From Chryseobacterium sp. FH1 (GTDB taxonomy: Bacteria > Bacteroidota > Bacteroidia > Flavobacteriales > Weeksellaceae): DNA of 64,000 nt. Shown piece by piece: positions 9,657 through 17,826 of this stretch; the stretch's first letter is position 1, and each line of letters starts with the position of its first letter. The position numbers and the translations under genes were made by a program. The notes beneath the pieces were generated by a model that saw only the letters and a program-made list of their open reading frames with translations, did not search any database and was not told the DNA's origin. The DNA lies in the NCBI RefSeq assembly GCF_000735135.1, contig NZ_JPLZ01000006.1, positions 1,054,001 through 1,118,000 on the forward strand. Reading direction: 5' to 3'.

Positions 9657-9795
9657 ATGTCAAAAATTTATTTGCAGAAACAAATCTGGATTAATATTCC
9701 TTTATCCGATACACACCAAATTTTGTTAATTATTATCTTCAATGTAAACTAAATACTAATTTTTTTAAAGTATTAATAAAAATAAAAAATATTTC

Positions 9796-9826
9796 TTTCA
9801 CGATATGTGTTAATATATTAATTTTG
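9796..9826 (+). promoter_or_regulatory. Promoter of the second large T9SS protein
   Basis: A perfect -7 box TAATTTTG at 9819-9826 with a TTTC element near 9796-9799 about 19 bases upstream; the ATG is at 9855. The remaining gap sequence (9657-9795) shows nothing else. Confidence 0.5.
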
Positions 9827-9854
9827 CTAAATTATATATGATAAATAAATTGTT

Positions 9855-12800
9855 ATGAAGATAAAATTACTAATTAGTTGTTATTCTGCTAGTGTTAGGA
9901 GACAATTACTGCTATTCCTATTGATGGTTACAGTTGCTAATGTTTGGGGGCAAACCACTATAGCGTCTGATGGGCTCAATAATTCCACCTCCGCATTTAA
10001 TTTGACTGGAGGAGCATATTACTCAGGTAGTTCTGCTACAGGGGACAGGGTTGCTAATTCTCCGTTCTTTAGTGAGGGTACACACGGGTATGGAGTGACG
10101 AATGGGACGGCAACTTTATTATCAAATAATATTAATACATCCGGATACTCTTCGGTTTCTGCTACATTTAAACTAGCGTCATTTTCTATTGGTTCTACAA
10201 GTAATGGAGCAGATGCAAATGATATTGTAACTGTAGAAATAAGCCCTGATGGTGGTACAAATTGGTATAGTACGGCCAGAGTTTTAGGGAATGCTAATGC
10301 TTACTGGTCATATAGTGCTGGCGGATTAGCTTCAACAGCTTATGACGGAAACGCCACACCTGTAGACTTCAGTTCCGCATCGGGTAATGCAGGTAGTGGA
10401 GGTTTTTCTACAGTTTCAGTAACTGGTTTACCGGCTGTAACAAATTTGAGAGTTAGAATAACACTTTTAAATAATGCTGCAGCTGAACGTTGGATTGTAG
10501 ATGATTTTAAAGTGACAGGTACATCTGCTCCAACTTCTGCTCCGGTAGTAACCTCAGGTACCGGTTTTACTGGTACTGTAAACACACTGCTTTCAAACTT
10601 TCAGATTAGTGCGAGTAATAGTCCATCATCTTATGCCATAAATTCTGGTACTTTGCCTGCAGGTCTTAATTTTAATACAACCACAGGTATTATTTCGGGT
10701 ACACCAACTGTCGCAGGCGCTGGATCAGTAACAGTAACAGCTACCAACGCTATTGGAACTAGTAGCCCGGTACCAGTAACTTATAATATCGCGAAAGCGG
10801 GACAAACAATTACCTTTGCTGTTCTGGCTGCAAGATCCTATGGAGATGCCAATTTCACATTGTCGGCTACTTCCAATTCTGGTCTAGCGGTTAGCTACGC
10901 AAGTTCTAATCCTGCGGTTGCCACGGTTTCTGGTAATACAGTTACAATCGTTGGAGTGGGAAACACTAATATCATTGCTTCTCAGGCAGGTGATGCCACA
11001 TACAATCCGGCTACCGATGTTTCAAGATCGCTTGTTGTTAATACAAGATCGCTTACTGTAACAGGTTTAACGGCCGCTAACAAAGTTTACAACGCGTCAA
11101 ATATTGCTTTAGTTGATGGCTCTCCAGTGCTTAATAATGTCCTTGATGGAGACGTTGGAAGTGTCACACTATCTGGAACGCCAACATTTACATTTGCAAA
11201 TGCTAATATTGGAGCCAATAAAACCATAACAACCTCAGGTTTATCATTGACTGGTTCCAAGGCTTCCAACTACAGCCTAACACCTCCATCTCTAGTTGCA
11301 TCTATTACTCCTAAACCATTGACGGTTACTAATGCAGTTGCGTACGATAAAACTTTTGATGGAACTACGATTGCAACGGTAACAGGCGGTACGCTCAACG
11401 GTGTAGAGCCAGCTGATGCTGCAACGGTACTGTTAGCTCCAAACGGTGTGTTTGCAACTTCTGATGCAGGAACAAATATAGCTGTAACGCTAAATCTAAC
11501 AGGTAATACACTAAATAACTATACGCTGACCCAACCAGGTCTGACGGCTAATATTCTAAAAGCAGTGCAGGCTATTATTTTTGATGATATTCCTGTTGTT
11601 GTTCTACCGTCATCTTTGATAGATTTGAATGAATATGCATATTCTACACAGGGGTTAGAACTCACTTATGCAAGCTCCAATCCAGCTGTAGCATCCGTAA
11701 CGGATAATATTCTGACACCTTTGGCAGCAGGAACAGTTACCATTACAGCTTCACAGGCGGGTGGTACTAATTATGATCCTGCAACTAGTGTTGAGAAGGT
11801 TGTGACAATTATTGCTACTCCTGTTGCTACTCCTGCAGACCCGATAACTTATACCTCAATTACTGCAAATTGGCTAGCTGTCCCAGGTGCTGAAAGGTAT
11901 GCGTTGGATGTTTATAAAAAAGAAACAGGGGTAGGTGAAGTTGCTGAAACAGCTTCATGGAATTTTAATACAGCTTCTCCTGCTTTAGTTCCTAATGAAA
12001 TTTCTATTTCTGCGATTTCACAGGGGAATAATAATGGTACAACTACATTAATAGATGGTGGATCTGCATCTTCTGGATATGTAGGTGCTTCTGGAGGTAA
12101 TAATGCTGGAGCAGCGGCGAGAATTGGAGCTTTAAATACAGCTACAGGTGGAAGCGCTTATTTCCAATTTACAGTGACGCCAAATAATGGTAGTTTTACA
12201 TTGACGGGGATAAGTTTTGGTACGCGTTCCACAGGAACAGGTCCCCAACTTTATACATTAAGATCCTCAGCAGATGGGTATACCACTGATATTGCAACTG
12301 GAACTATTAGTGGAACTTCTTGGAGTTTGAAAACAAATTCATCTCTGTCAGTAGTTGCAAATCAAGCGGTGATATTTAGATTGTATGGTTACAATGGTTC
12401 AGGTGGGGCCCAAGCAAGTACAGCTAACTGGCGTATAGATGATTTGTCTTTGAATGTAATAGTGCCAACAACAACAGAAGTTAAAAGTTATGTTTTAGAA
12501 AACGAAAATGTAGATAATGTAACTTCTTACACTGTGGCTAATCTAGAACAGAATACAGAATATTTCTATGTAGTAAGAGCCGTAAATGGAAGTGCGGTTA
12601 CCGCTGATTCCAATGAAATAGATGTTACCACAAAGACAGGTATTGTTTGGAATGGAACAGCTTGGAGTAATGGTGATGGACCAACAGGTACAGAAGATGC
12701 AGAGATCATTGGTGCATACAATATCAACGAAGGATTTGAAGTTAACAATCTTACAATTGTAGGTGATGGGCTTTTAGCTATTCAGAATAATCAGGATGTT

Positions 12801-14333
12801 GTTGTAAATGGAACCATCTCGGTGTTTACAGATAACAGATTGGTTTTGGAGAATGATGCCAACCTGATCCAAACATCTGCAGGAGTTGATAATAATCCAT
12901 CTATCAACCATGCAATTCTTGTGAAAAGATTTGCTTTGCTGCCAACCGTAGGTTACACTTTCTGGAGTTCTCCTGTCTCTGACCAAAATCTTTACAGCTT
13001 CTCAGATGGGTATAACTCTGCAAACGGAGGCACTGGCGACGGAACGCCTTGGAATAGATTCTTTGTCTATAATGAAGCCAACGACTATTTTGTGACCAAT
13101 ATTGCAGGCGAAATAACGCTTAACAATCAATCTATATTTGACACTGGTAGAGGATACGCAATCAAAGGAAAAAATACTTTTGGAAACATATTGCCATATC
13201 CTACGACAACATTCTCTTTCAGTGGTAAGATAAACAATGGTCAGTTGTTCTCACAAAATCTTAAGAATTCTTGCGCTCAAGAAGCAGGATGTGAGAAAGG
13301 GTACAATCTAGTTGGTAATCCGTACCCTTCAAGTATTGATTTCGAAGCCTTGTATAATGCTAACTCTTCTAAGATCTATGGTTCTGCTTATTTTTGGACC
13401 AATAATGACATTACTGCATTAACCCAACAAGGTTCTGGATATAGTGGTAACAACTATGCTATCTATAATCTAAGTGGCGGAACTCCGGCGGTGGAAGTAG
13501 ATCCAAATCCAGGGAATGCTATAGAAGTTCCAAATGGTGTTGTTAAACTAGGGCAAGGTTTTATAGTAAAAGCAAAAGTTGCTGGAGTAGGTCAACCTTT
13601 GGAATTCAATAATGATATCAGATTGGGTTATGATCCGGGAGCAATTTTCTATAATAGTAGAACTGCTGTGGTCAAAGATCGTTTCTGGTTGACATTTACT
13701 TCGCCTACAAATATTTCGAACACAATATTGATGGCCTATTTGCCTCAGGCAACAAATGATTTTGAAATTAATTATGATGGTGAATTGTTTGTAATTGGTT
13801 CTGATTCTTTTTATTCTATACTGGGAGCCAGAAAACTGGCAATCCAAGGTAAAGCAGATTTTAATGCAGATGATAAAGTGGCATTAGGAAATGTATATTC
13901 AAAAGCTGGTGAGTATAAAATCTCTATCAAAAATAAAGAAGGAATCTTCACAAATGGTCAAAACATATATCTAAAAGATAAACAACTGAACAAGATCGTC
14001 AATTTGTCAGAACAAGATTATGTATTCCAGGCAACCAAAGGAACCAATAACACGCGTTTCGAGATTGTTTACAAAGATTCATCTTTCTTAGGTGCAGATG
14101 ATATAATTAAGAAATCCGATTTCAATATTTATAAAGATGGAAATGCCTATGTTGTCGCTTCAACGAAACCATTAGGAAGAGTAGATGTTTACGATGTGAG
14201 CGGAAAACTTCTTAAGTCTATCAAAACCAACGATTCCACTCTAAGAATTGATGTTTTAGATTTACCTAACGGGGTTTATATCATCAAAGCCGAAAACTCT
14301 GGAGATATTCACACGAAGAAAATCATCAAATAA
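9855..14333 (+). CDS. Large T9SS-secreted surface protein with Ig, YDG and split FN3 modules
   Basis: 1492 residues, paralogue of the preceding protein. The signal peptide ends near residue 33 (VANVWGQ). A jelly-roll-like N-terminal domain (to about 220) is followed by a putative-Ig module with SGTPTVAGAGSVTVTATNA (about 225-310), an Ig-like module (about 312-395), two YDG-type modules (about 397-572) and another Ig-like module. A fibronectin type III domain starts near residue 660 (SITANWLAVPGAERYALDVY), is interrupted by about 170 residues of a second beta-sandwich-like domain, and resumes at NVTSYTVANLEQNTEYFYVV. The C-terminal cargo region (FWSSPV, VGNPYPSS) and T9SS sorting domain (DVSGKLLKSI to TKKIIK) match the first protein. 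Likely an adhesin or matrix protein; ligand unknown. It lies directly before the polysaccharide locus. Confidence 0.88.
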   Translation: MKIKLLISCYSASVRRQLLLFLLMVTVANVWGQTTIASDGLNNSTSAFNLTGGAYYSGSSATGDRVANSPFFSEGTHGYGVTNGTATLLSNNINTSGYSSVSATFKLASFSIGSTSNGADANDIVTVEISPDGGTNWYSTARVLGNANAYWSYSAGGLASTAYDGNATPVDFSSASGNAGSGGFSTVSVTGLPAVTNLRVRITLLNNAAAERWIVDDFKVTGTSAPTSAPVVTSGTGFTGTVNTLLSNFQISASNSPSSYAINSGTLPAGLNFNTTTGIISGTPTVAGAGSVTVTATNAIGTSSPVPVTYNIAKAGQTITFAVLAARSYGDANFTLSATSNSGLAVSYASSNPAVATVSGNTVTIVGVGNTNIIASQAGDATYNPATDVSRSLVVNTRSLTVTGLTAANKVYNASNIALVDGSPVLNNVLDGDVGSVTLSGTPTFTFANANIGANKTITTSGLSLTGSKASNYSLTPPSLVASITPKPLTVTNAVAYDKTFDGTTIATVTGGTLNGVEPADAATVLLAPNGVFATSDAGTNIAVTLNLTGNTLNNYTLTQPGLTANILKAVQAIIFDDIPVVVLPSSLIDLNEYAYSTQGLELTYASSNPAVASVTDNILTPLAAGTVTITASQAGGTNYDPATSVEKVVTIIATPVATPADPITYTSITANWLAVPGAERYALDVYKKETGVGEVAETASWNFNTASPALVPNEISISAISQGNNNGTTTLIDGGSASSGYVGASGGNNAGAAARIGALNTATGGSAYFQFTVTPNNGSFTLTGISFGTRSTGTGPQLYTLRSSADGYTTDIATGTISGTSWSLKTNSSLSVVANQAVIFRLYGYNGSGGAQASTANWRIDDLSLNVIVPTTTEVKSYVLENENVDNVTSYTVANLEQNTEYFYVVRAVNGSAVTADSNEIDVTTKTGIVWNGTAWSNGDGPTGTEDAEIIGAYNINEGFEVNNLTIVGDGLLAIQNNQDVVVNGTISVFTDNRLVLENDANLIQTSAGVDNNPSINHAILVKRFALLPTVGYTFWSSPVSDQNLYSFSDGYNSANGGTGDGTPWNRFFVYNEANDYFVTNIAGEITLNNQSIFDTGRGYAIKGKNTFGNILPYPTTTFSFSGKINNGQLFSQNLKNSCAQEAGCEKGYNLVGNPYPSSIDFEALYNANSSKIYGSAYFWTNNDITALTQQGSGYSGNNYAIYNLSGGTPAVEVDPNPGNAIEVPNGVVKLGQGFIVKAKVAGVGQPLEFNNDIRLGYDPGAIFYNSRTAVVKDRFWLTFTSPTNISNTILMAYLPQATNDFEINYDGELFVIGSDSFYSILGARKLAIQGKADFNADDKVALGNVYSKAGEYKISIKNKEGIFTNGQNIYLKDKQLNKIVNLSEQDYVFQATKGTNNTRFEIVYKDSSFLGADDIIKKSDFNIYKDGNAYVVASTKPLGRVDVYDVSGKLLKSIKTNDSTLRIDVLDLPNGVYIIKAENSGDIHTKKIIK

Positions 14334-14379
14334 AAAAATGATTAACATACCCTGAATAGAGATTTCTATTTTTGAAGTA

Positions 14380-14409
14380 AAACGCTCTTCTATAGAGCGT
14401 TTTTTTTTA
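14380..14409 (+). terminator. Rho-independent terminator after second T9SS protein
   Basis: Arms 14381-14388 (AACGCTCT) and 14394-14401 (AGAGCGTT) around TCTAT, followed by nine Ts. It separates the surface protein from the polysaccharide locus. Confidence 0.88.
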
Positions 14410-14543
14410 GCCATACTTTAGATTGATGAATAATTATACTTTTAGAATTACGCTCGCAATAACTAATTGTAATGGTTGTGTATAACAAACATTTGTTTCC
14501 GGACGGAAGAAAGATATGTTAAAGATGAATTAATAGGAAGTTA

Positions 14544-14574
14544 AACCCGTCTGTTGCCAAACAATGTATATTTG
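14544..14574 (+). promoter_or_regulatory. Consensus promoter with no intact gene downstream
   Basis: TTG at 14544-14546 and a perfect TATATTTG at 14567-14574, 20 bases apart. The only frame after it is a 38-codon stub (14594-14710) that would need a TTG start and ends inside the MITE-like element at 14700. It may mark a gene destroyed by insertion, or an RNA. The 584-base gap 14334-14917 holds only this, the terminator at 14380, the repeat at 14700 and the promoter at 14880. Confidence 0.45.
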
Positions 14575-14699
14575 TGAGAGCTAACAATAAACTTTGTTTG
14601 AAATCGTCTACACAGAAGCCAAATTATATAAGCAGCATCATTGTCATGGATCCAGAATCCAAGCACCAACCAAGAAATATGACGATGGTTCAAATTATA

Positions 14700-14844
14700 G
14701 AGTCTGTTTATAAATGATTAAAAAATAAAATTTTTTAAGTATTTTTCTTTTCCCAACCCTAAAAGGATAGAAAACGCCTTGAAAATTCCATCAAAATTAA
14801 TCCCTTAGGGTGGGGAAATAATTTTGTTGAATTTGAACAGCCTC
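14700..14844. mobile_element. MITE-like element, copy 1
   Basis: 145 bp with imperfect terminal inverted repeats: left end GAGTCTGTTTATAAAT, right end AATTTGAACAGCCTC. Inside are the inverted arms CCCAACCCTAAAAGG (14752-14766) and CCCTTAGGGTGGGG (14802-14815). The element is flanked by TATA on both sides (14696-14699 and 14845-14848), a possible target duplication. A second copy is at 45035 and a core at 57701. It encodes nothing. Confidence 0.7.
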
Positions 14845-14879
14845 TATAATTTGGTACTTTAAATTTAATTAATATTGAA

Positions 14880-14913
14880 TTTGATTAAGTTTTAACATTT
14901 TTTTATATATTTA
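14880..14913 (+). promoter_or_regulatory. Probable promoter of the polysaccharide locus
   Basis: A TTTG at 14880-14883 and TATATTTA at 14906-14913 (one base off consensus), about 22 bases apart and just before the first small gene of the locus. Confidence 0.45.
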
Positions 14914-14947
14914 CACCTTGAAAAATATGTTTTGTATTAAACAACCA

Positions 14948-15256
14948 ATGAGAAAGTATTTATCATTAATATATGTAGTACTTAGTACTATGGCTTTTGC
15001 TCAGTTCCAGGACAATGTCTTCGAACAGGACAAGACAGTTGTGCAACCAAAATCTGAGTTAAATGCGACAGCAGAAGCTGATGATGGCCAGTCTTCATTT
15101 GGGAAAGTTCCCGATCCGGGAGATCAACAAGAAGCAGGACCTGGAAACCCAGGGGATCCAGTTGTTTCAATTGATGATTATATTCCAGCACTATTGCTTA
15201 GCGGATTACTTTTGGTGGTTTACTACCAGAGAAGAAATAAAAAGGTTAATATTTAA
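14948..15256 (+). CDS. Small exported protein with PID-CTERM-like sorting tail
   Basis: 102 residues from the ATG at 14948 (MRKYLSLIYVVLSTMAFAQ, a good signal peptide); an in-frame TTG start 30 bases upstream is less likely because it would place 10 extra residues before the signal sequence. The mature part is short, acidic and low-complexity. The tail has GNPGDPVVSIDDYIP, a hydrophobic helix (ALLLSGLLLVVYY) and a basic end (QRRNKK). This tripartite ending resembles the PID-CTERM type of protein-sorting signal, though the match is by eye. It is the first gene of the polysaccharide locus, and CTERM sorting signals are known to associate with such loci. No exosortase-like gene is present in the window. 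Function unknown; it may simply be a one-pass membrane protein. Confidence 0.7.
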   Translation: MRKYLSLIYVVLSTMAFAQFQDNVFEQDKTVVQPKSELNATAEADDGQSSFGKVPDPGDQQEAGPGNPGDPVVSIDDYIPALLLSGLLLVVYYQRRNKKVNI

Positions 15257-15303
15257 TATATTTAAATCCGGAATTTTTTTAAATTTCGGATTTGTTTTTC
15301 ATT

Positions 15304-15912
15304 ATGTACAGAGATTTTCTTAAGCCGATTTTTGATTTTTCTTTAGCATTGGCTTTGATACTTGTTCTATCGCCGGTTTTTATTTTGTTGATTCTTTTGC
15401 TTTATTTCTTCAATCAGAAAAATGTTTTCTTTTTTCAACAAAGACCTGGCAAAAACGAACGTGTCTTCAAAATCATAAAGTTCAAGACAATGACGGATGA
15501 AAAGGATGCTTCTGGACAACTTTTGCCAGACGAGTTCCGATTGACCAAAATGGGAAAATTTGTAAGAAAAACTTCTTTGGATGAACTTCCACAACTACTC
15601 AATGTTTTGAAGGGTGATATGAGTTTTATAGGGCCAAGACCGCTTTTGGTAAGCTATCTATCGTTATACGATAGTGAGCAAAAAAGGAGACACGATATAA
15701 AACCAGGCATCACAGGTTGGGCCCAGGTCAATGGAAGAAATGCAATAAGCTGGGAGAAAAAATTTGAATACGATGTGTGGTATGTAGATCATCAGACTTT
15801 TTTACTAGACATGAAAATTTTTTTATTGACTATAAAGAAAGTGGTGAAAAGCGAAGGAATCAATACTGCTGGACAAGCAACAACAGAAAATTTTAAAGGG
15901 AATAATGGCTAA
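15304..15912 (+). CDS. Monotopic phosphoglycosyltransferase, PglC-like sugar transferase
   Basis: 202 residues from ATG 15304. It transfers a sugar-1-phosphate from a UDP-sugar to undecaprenyl phosphate, starting assembly of a lipid-linked repeat unit at the inner membrane. One N-terminal re-entrant hydrophobic segment (about 5-34) is followed by the bacterial sugar-transferase domain: [31 protein letters not shown] (Asp-Glu catalytic pair), [19 protein letters not shown]. Size and single hydrophobic segment match the small PglC type and not the large WcaJ type found at the other end of the locus. Its last 8 bases overlap the acetyltransferase gene, and with the next genes it forms a bacillosamine-like set. 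Confidence 0.88.
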   Translation: MYRDFLKPIFDFSLALALILVLSPVFILLILLLYFFNQKNVFFFQQRPGKNERVFKIIKFKTMTDEKDASGQLLPDEFRLTKMGKFVRKTSLDELPQLLNVLKGDMSFIGPRPLLVSYLSLYDSEQKRRHDIKPGITGWAQVNGRNAISWEKKFEYDVWYVDHQTFLLDMKIFLLTIKKVVKSEGINTAGQATTENFKGNNG

Positions 15913-16513
15913 CGATATTTGCATATTGGGTGCAGGAGGTCACGCAAAAGTGGTAATAGAAATCGCTGAACAGACAGGTTATAAAATTGCAGAAATTTTT
16001 GATCAGAATGAAGATGTAACGGAAGTGTTGCAATATCAGGTAAATCACGATCTCGAAAATCTTTCTCAATGCAAAAATGTTTTCTTGGCCTTGGGAAGTA
16101 ATCAAAGCAGAAAGATGAATGCAGAGAGTTTTTCCACGATCAAGTCTAATCTGATCCACCCTTCTGCTATCATATCTAAAAATATTATTATAGGTTTTGC
16201 TAATGTTATGATGGCTGGTTCCATCATCAACTCCTCTACCAAAATAGGAAATCATTGTATTATCAATACGGGTGCTACTATAGATCATGATTGTGTGATC
16301 GAAGATTTCGTGCATATCTCACCAAGTGTTGCTTTGGCAGGGAATGTAAAAGTACAGGAAGGTGCACAGGTGGGAATTGGTGCCTGTGTAAAACAAAATA
16401 TAAATATTGGGAAGTGGGCTATTGTAGGCGCTGGAGCGGTTGTTGTAAATGATGTTCCAGATTTTACTGTAGTAATTGGAAACCCTGCAAGGGTTGTAAA
16501 GACTTTAGCATAG
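15905..16513 (+). CDS. PglD/NeuD-like sugar O/N-acetyltransferase
   Basis: 202 residues. The N-terminus has a Rossmann-like nucleotide-sugar site ([19 protein letters not shown]), and from about residue 90 the protein is a left-handed beta-helix of hexapeptide repeats (for example [19 protein letters not shown], with the conserved His of the family). PglD-type enzymes acetylate the 4-amino group of UDP-4-amino-sugars using acetyl-CoA in the cytosol. The gene overlaps the PglC-like gene by 8 bases, which implies translational coupling, and is followed by a matching aminotransferase and dehydratase. The exact acceptor is inferred from context; a related sialic-acid O-acetyltransferase role is the alternative. 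Confidence 0.85.
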   Translation: MANDICILGAGGHAKVVIEIAEQTGYKIAEIFDQNEDVTEVLQYQVNHDLENLSQCKNVFLALGSNQSRKMNAESFSTIKSNLIHPSAIISKNIIIGFANVMMAGSIINSSTKIGNHCIINTGATIDHDCVIEDFVHISPSVALAGNVKVQEGAQVGIGACVKQNINIGKWAIVGAGAVVVNDVPDFTVVIGNPARVVKTLA

Positions 16514-16652
16514 TTTTAAAAAGTGTGTTTTTTTTCCGTAATCATATTGTGATTATGTTGATTATTTTTTTATTTTCTTGGAGAATTTAAGATTATCTGT
16601 TTTGTATATTTAATAATACAATATTTAATCAATATATTTAAATGAATTGTAA

Positions 16653-16660
16653 TATCTTTG
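16653..16660 (+). promoter_or_regulatory. Bacteroidetes -7 box before the aminotransferase gene
   Basis: TATCTTTG, perfect TAnnTTTG, 23 bases before the ATG at 16683, in a 169-base gap. It suggests the aminotransferase/dehydratase genes can be transcribed separately. Confidence 0.5.
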
Positions 16661-16682
16661 CAATCGAAAAAACTAATTGGAA

Positions 16683-17816
16683 ATGGATTCTAAAATTTGG
16701 CTATCATCACCTCATATGGGAGGTGGAGAAATGAAATATATTCAAGAAGCATTTGAACATAATTGGGTTGCACCGCTAGGGAAAAATGTTGACGAATTTG
16801 AAGTGGCTATAGAGCGTTTTCTGGATGAAGATAAATTTGTAGCAGCATTGAGTTCCGGTACTGCAGCTTTACATTTAGCATTAATTCAATTAGGTGTGGG
16901 CTATGAGGACGAGGTTATTTGTCAATCATTTACTTTCTCTGCGTCGGCGAATCCAATAAAATATCTTGGAGCGACGCCGGTTTTTGTGGATTCCGACAAA
17001 ACCAATTGGAACATGTCACCTGAGTTTCTGGAAATAGCCATTCAGGATCGAATTAAAAATCATAAAAAGCCAAAAGCTGTCATCGTTGTGCATCTTTATG
17101 GGATGCCCGCTAAAATGGATGACATCTTGCAAGTTTGTAACAAGTACGATATTCCATTAGTAGAAGATAGTGCAGAATCATTAGGTTCAACCTATAAAGG
17201 TCAAAAGTGCGGGACATTCGGAGAATTTGCACTGTTGTCATTTAATGGTAACAAGATTATCACAACTTCTGGAGGTGGCGCATTGGTCACTAATACAAAC
17301 GATCAAAAGGACAAAACTATTTTTCTATCTACGCAAGCAAGAGATCAAGCACCGCATTATCAGCATTCCGAAGTGGGGTACAATTACAGATTGAGTAATA
17401 TCTGTGCAGGAATCGGAAGAGGGCAGATGGAAGTTTTGGATGACAGAGTTGCACAAAGAAGAGCCAATCACGATTTTTACAAAGATTTGTTTTCAGGTAT
17501 AGACGCGGTGGATGTTTTTACAGAAATCAATCCTGACTTTTATTCAAATCATTGGCTCACTAGTATTACATTAAATAAAAATCTAACTGCAAAGACGAAT
17601 CATGATTTCATGAATGCCTTTGCAGAGAAAAATATAGAAACGCGACCATTGTGGAAGCCAATGCACCTACAACCAGTTTTCAAAGATTGTCCGTATTACG
17701 GGGAAAACGTTGCAGAAGAATTATTCAACCAAGGTCTATGTTTACCTTCTGGTTCCAACTTAACAAATGATGATAAAAAAAGAATTTATGGAGTAATTAC
17801 TAATTTTCAATTTTAA
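16683..17816 (+). CDS. DegT/DnrJ/EryC1/StrS aminotransferase, PglE-like
   Basis: 377 residues from ATG 16683; a TTG two codons earlier is less likely. PLP-dependent sugar aminotransferase acting on a UDP-4-keto-6-deoxy sugar. Visible are the N-terminal WLSSPHMGGGE, the PLP-phosphate site SSGTAALHLAL, the Asp of VEDSAESLGS that holds the pyridine nitrogen, and the Schiff-base lysine near residue 191 in SFNGNKIITTSGGGAL. C-terminal ETRPLWKPMHLQP is typical of the family. It follows the acetyltransferase and precedes the 4,6-dehydratase by 10 bases, so the three probably make UDP-di-N-acetylbacillosamine or a close relative. Substrate inferred from neighbours. Confidence 0.9.
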   Translation: MDSKIWLSSPHMGGGEMKYIQEAFEHNWVAPLGKNVDEFEVAIERFLDEDKFVAALSSGTAALHLALIQLGVGYEDEVICQSFTFSASANPIKYLGATPVFVDSDKTNWNMSPEFLEIAIQDRIKNHKKPKAVIVVHLYGMPAKMDDILQVCNKYDIPLVEDSAESLGSTYKGQKCGTFGEFALLSFNGNKIITTSGGGALVTNTNDQKDKTIFLSTQARDQAPHYQHSEVGYNYRLSNICAGIGRGQMEVLDDRVAQRRANHDFYKDLFSGIDAVDVFTEINPDFYSNHWLTSITLNKNLTAKTNHDFMNAFAEKNIETRPLWKPMHLQPVFKDCPYYGENVAEELFNQGLCLPSGSNLTNDDKKRIYGVITNFQF

Positions 17817-17826
17817 CTAGCCAAAC

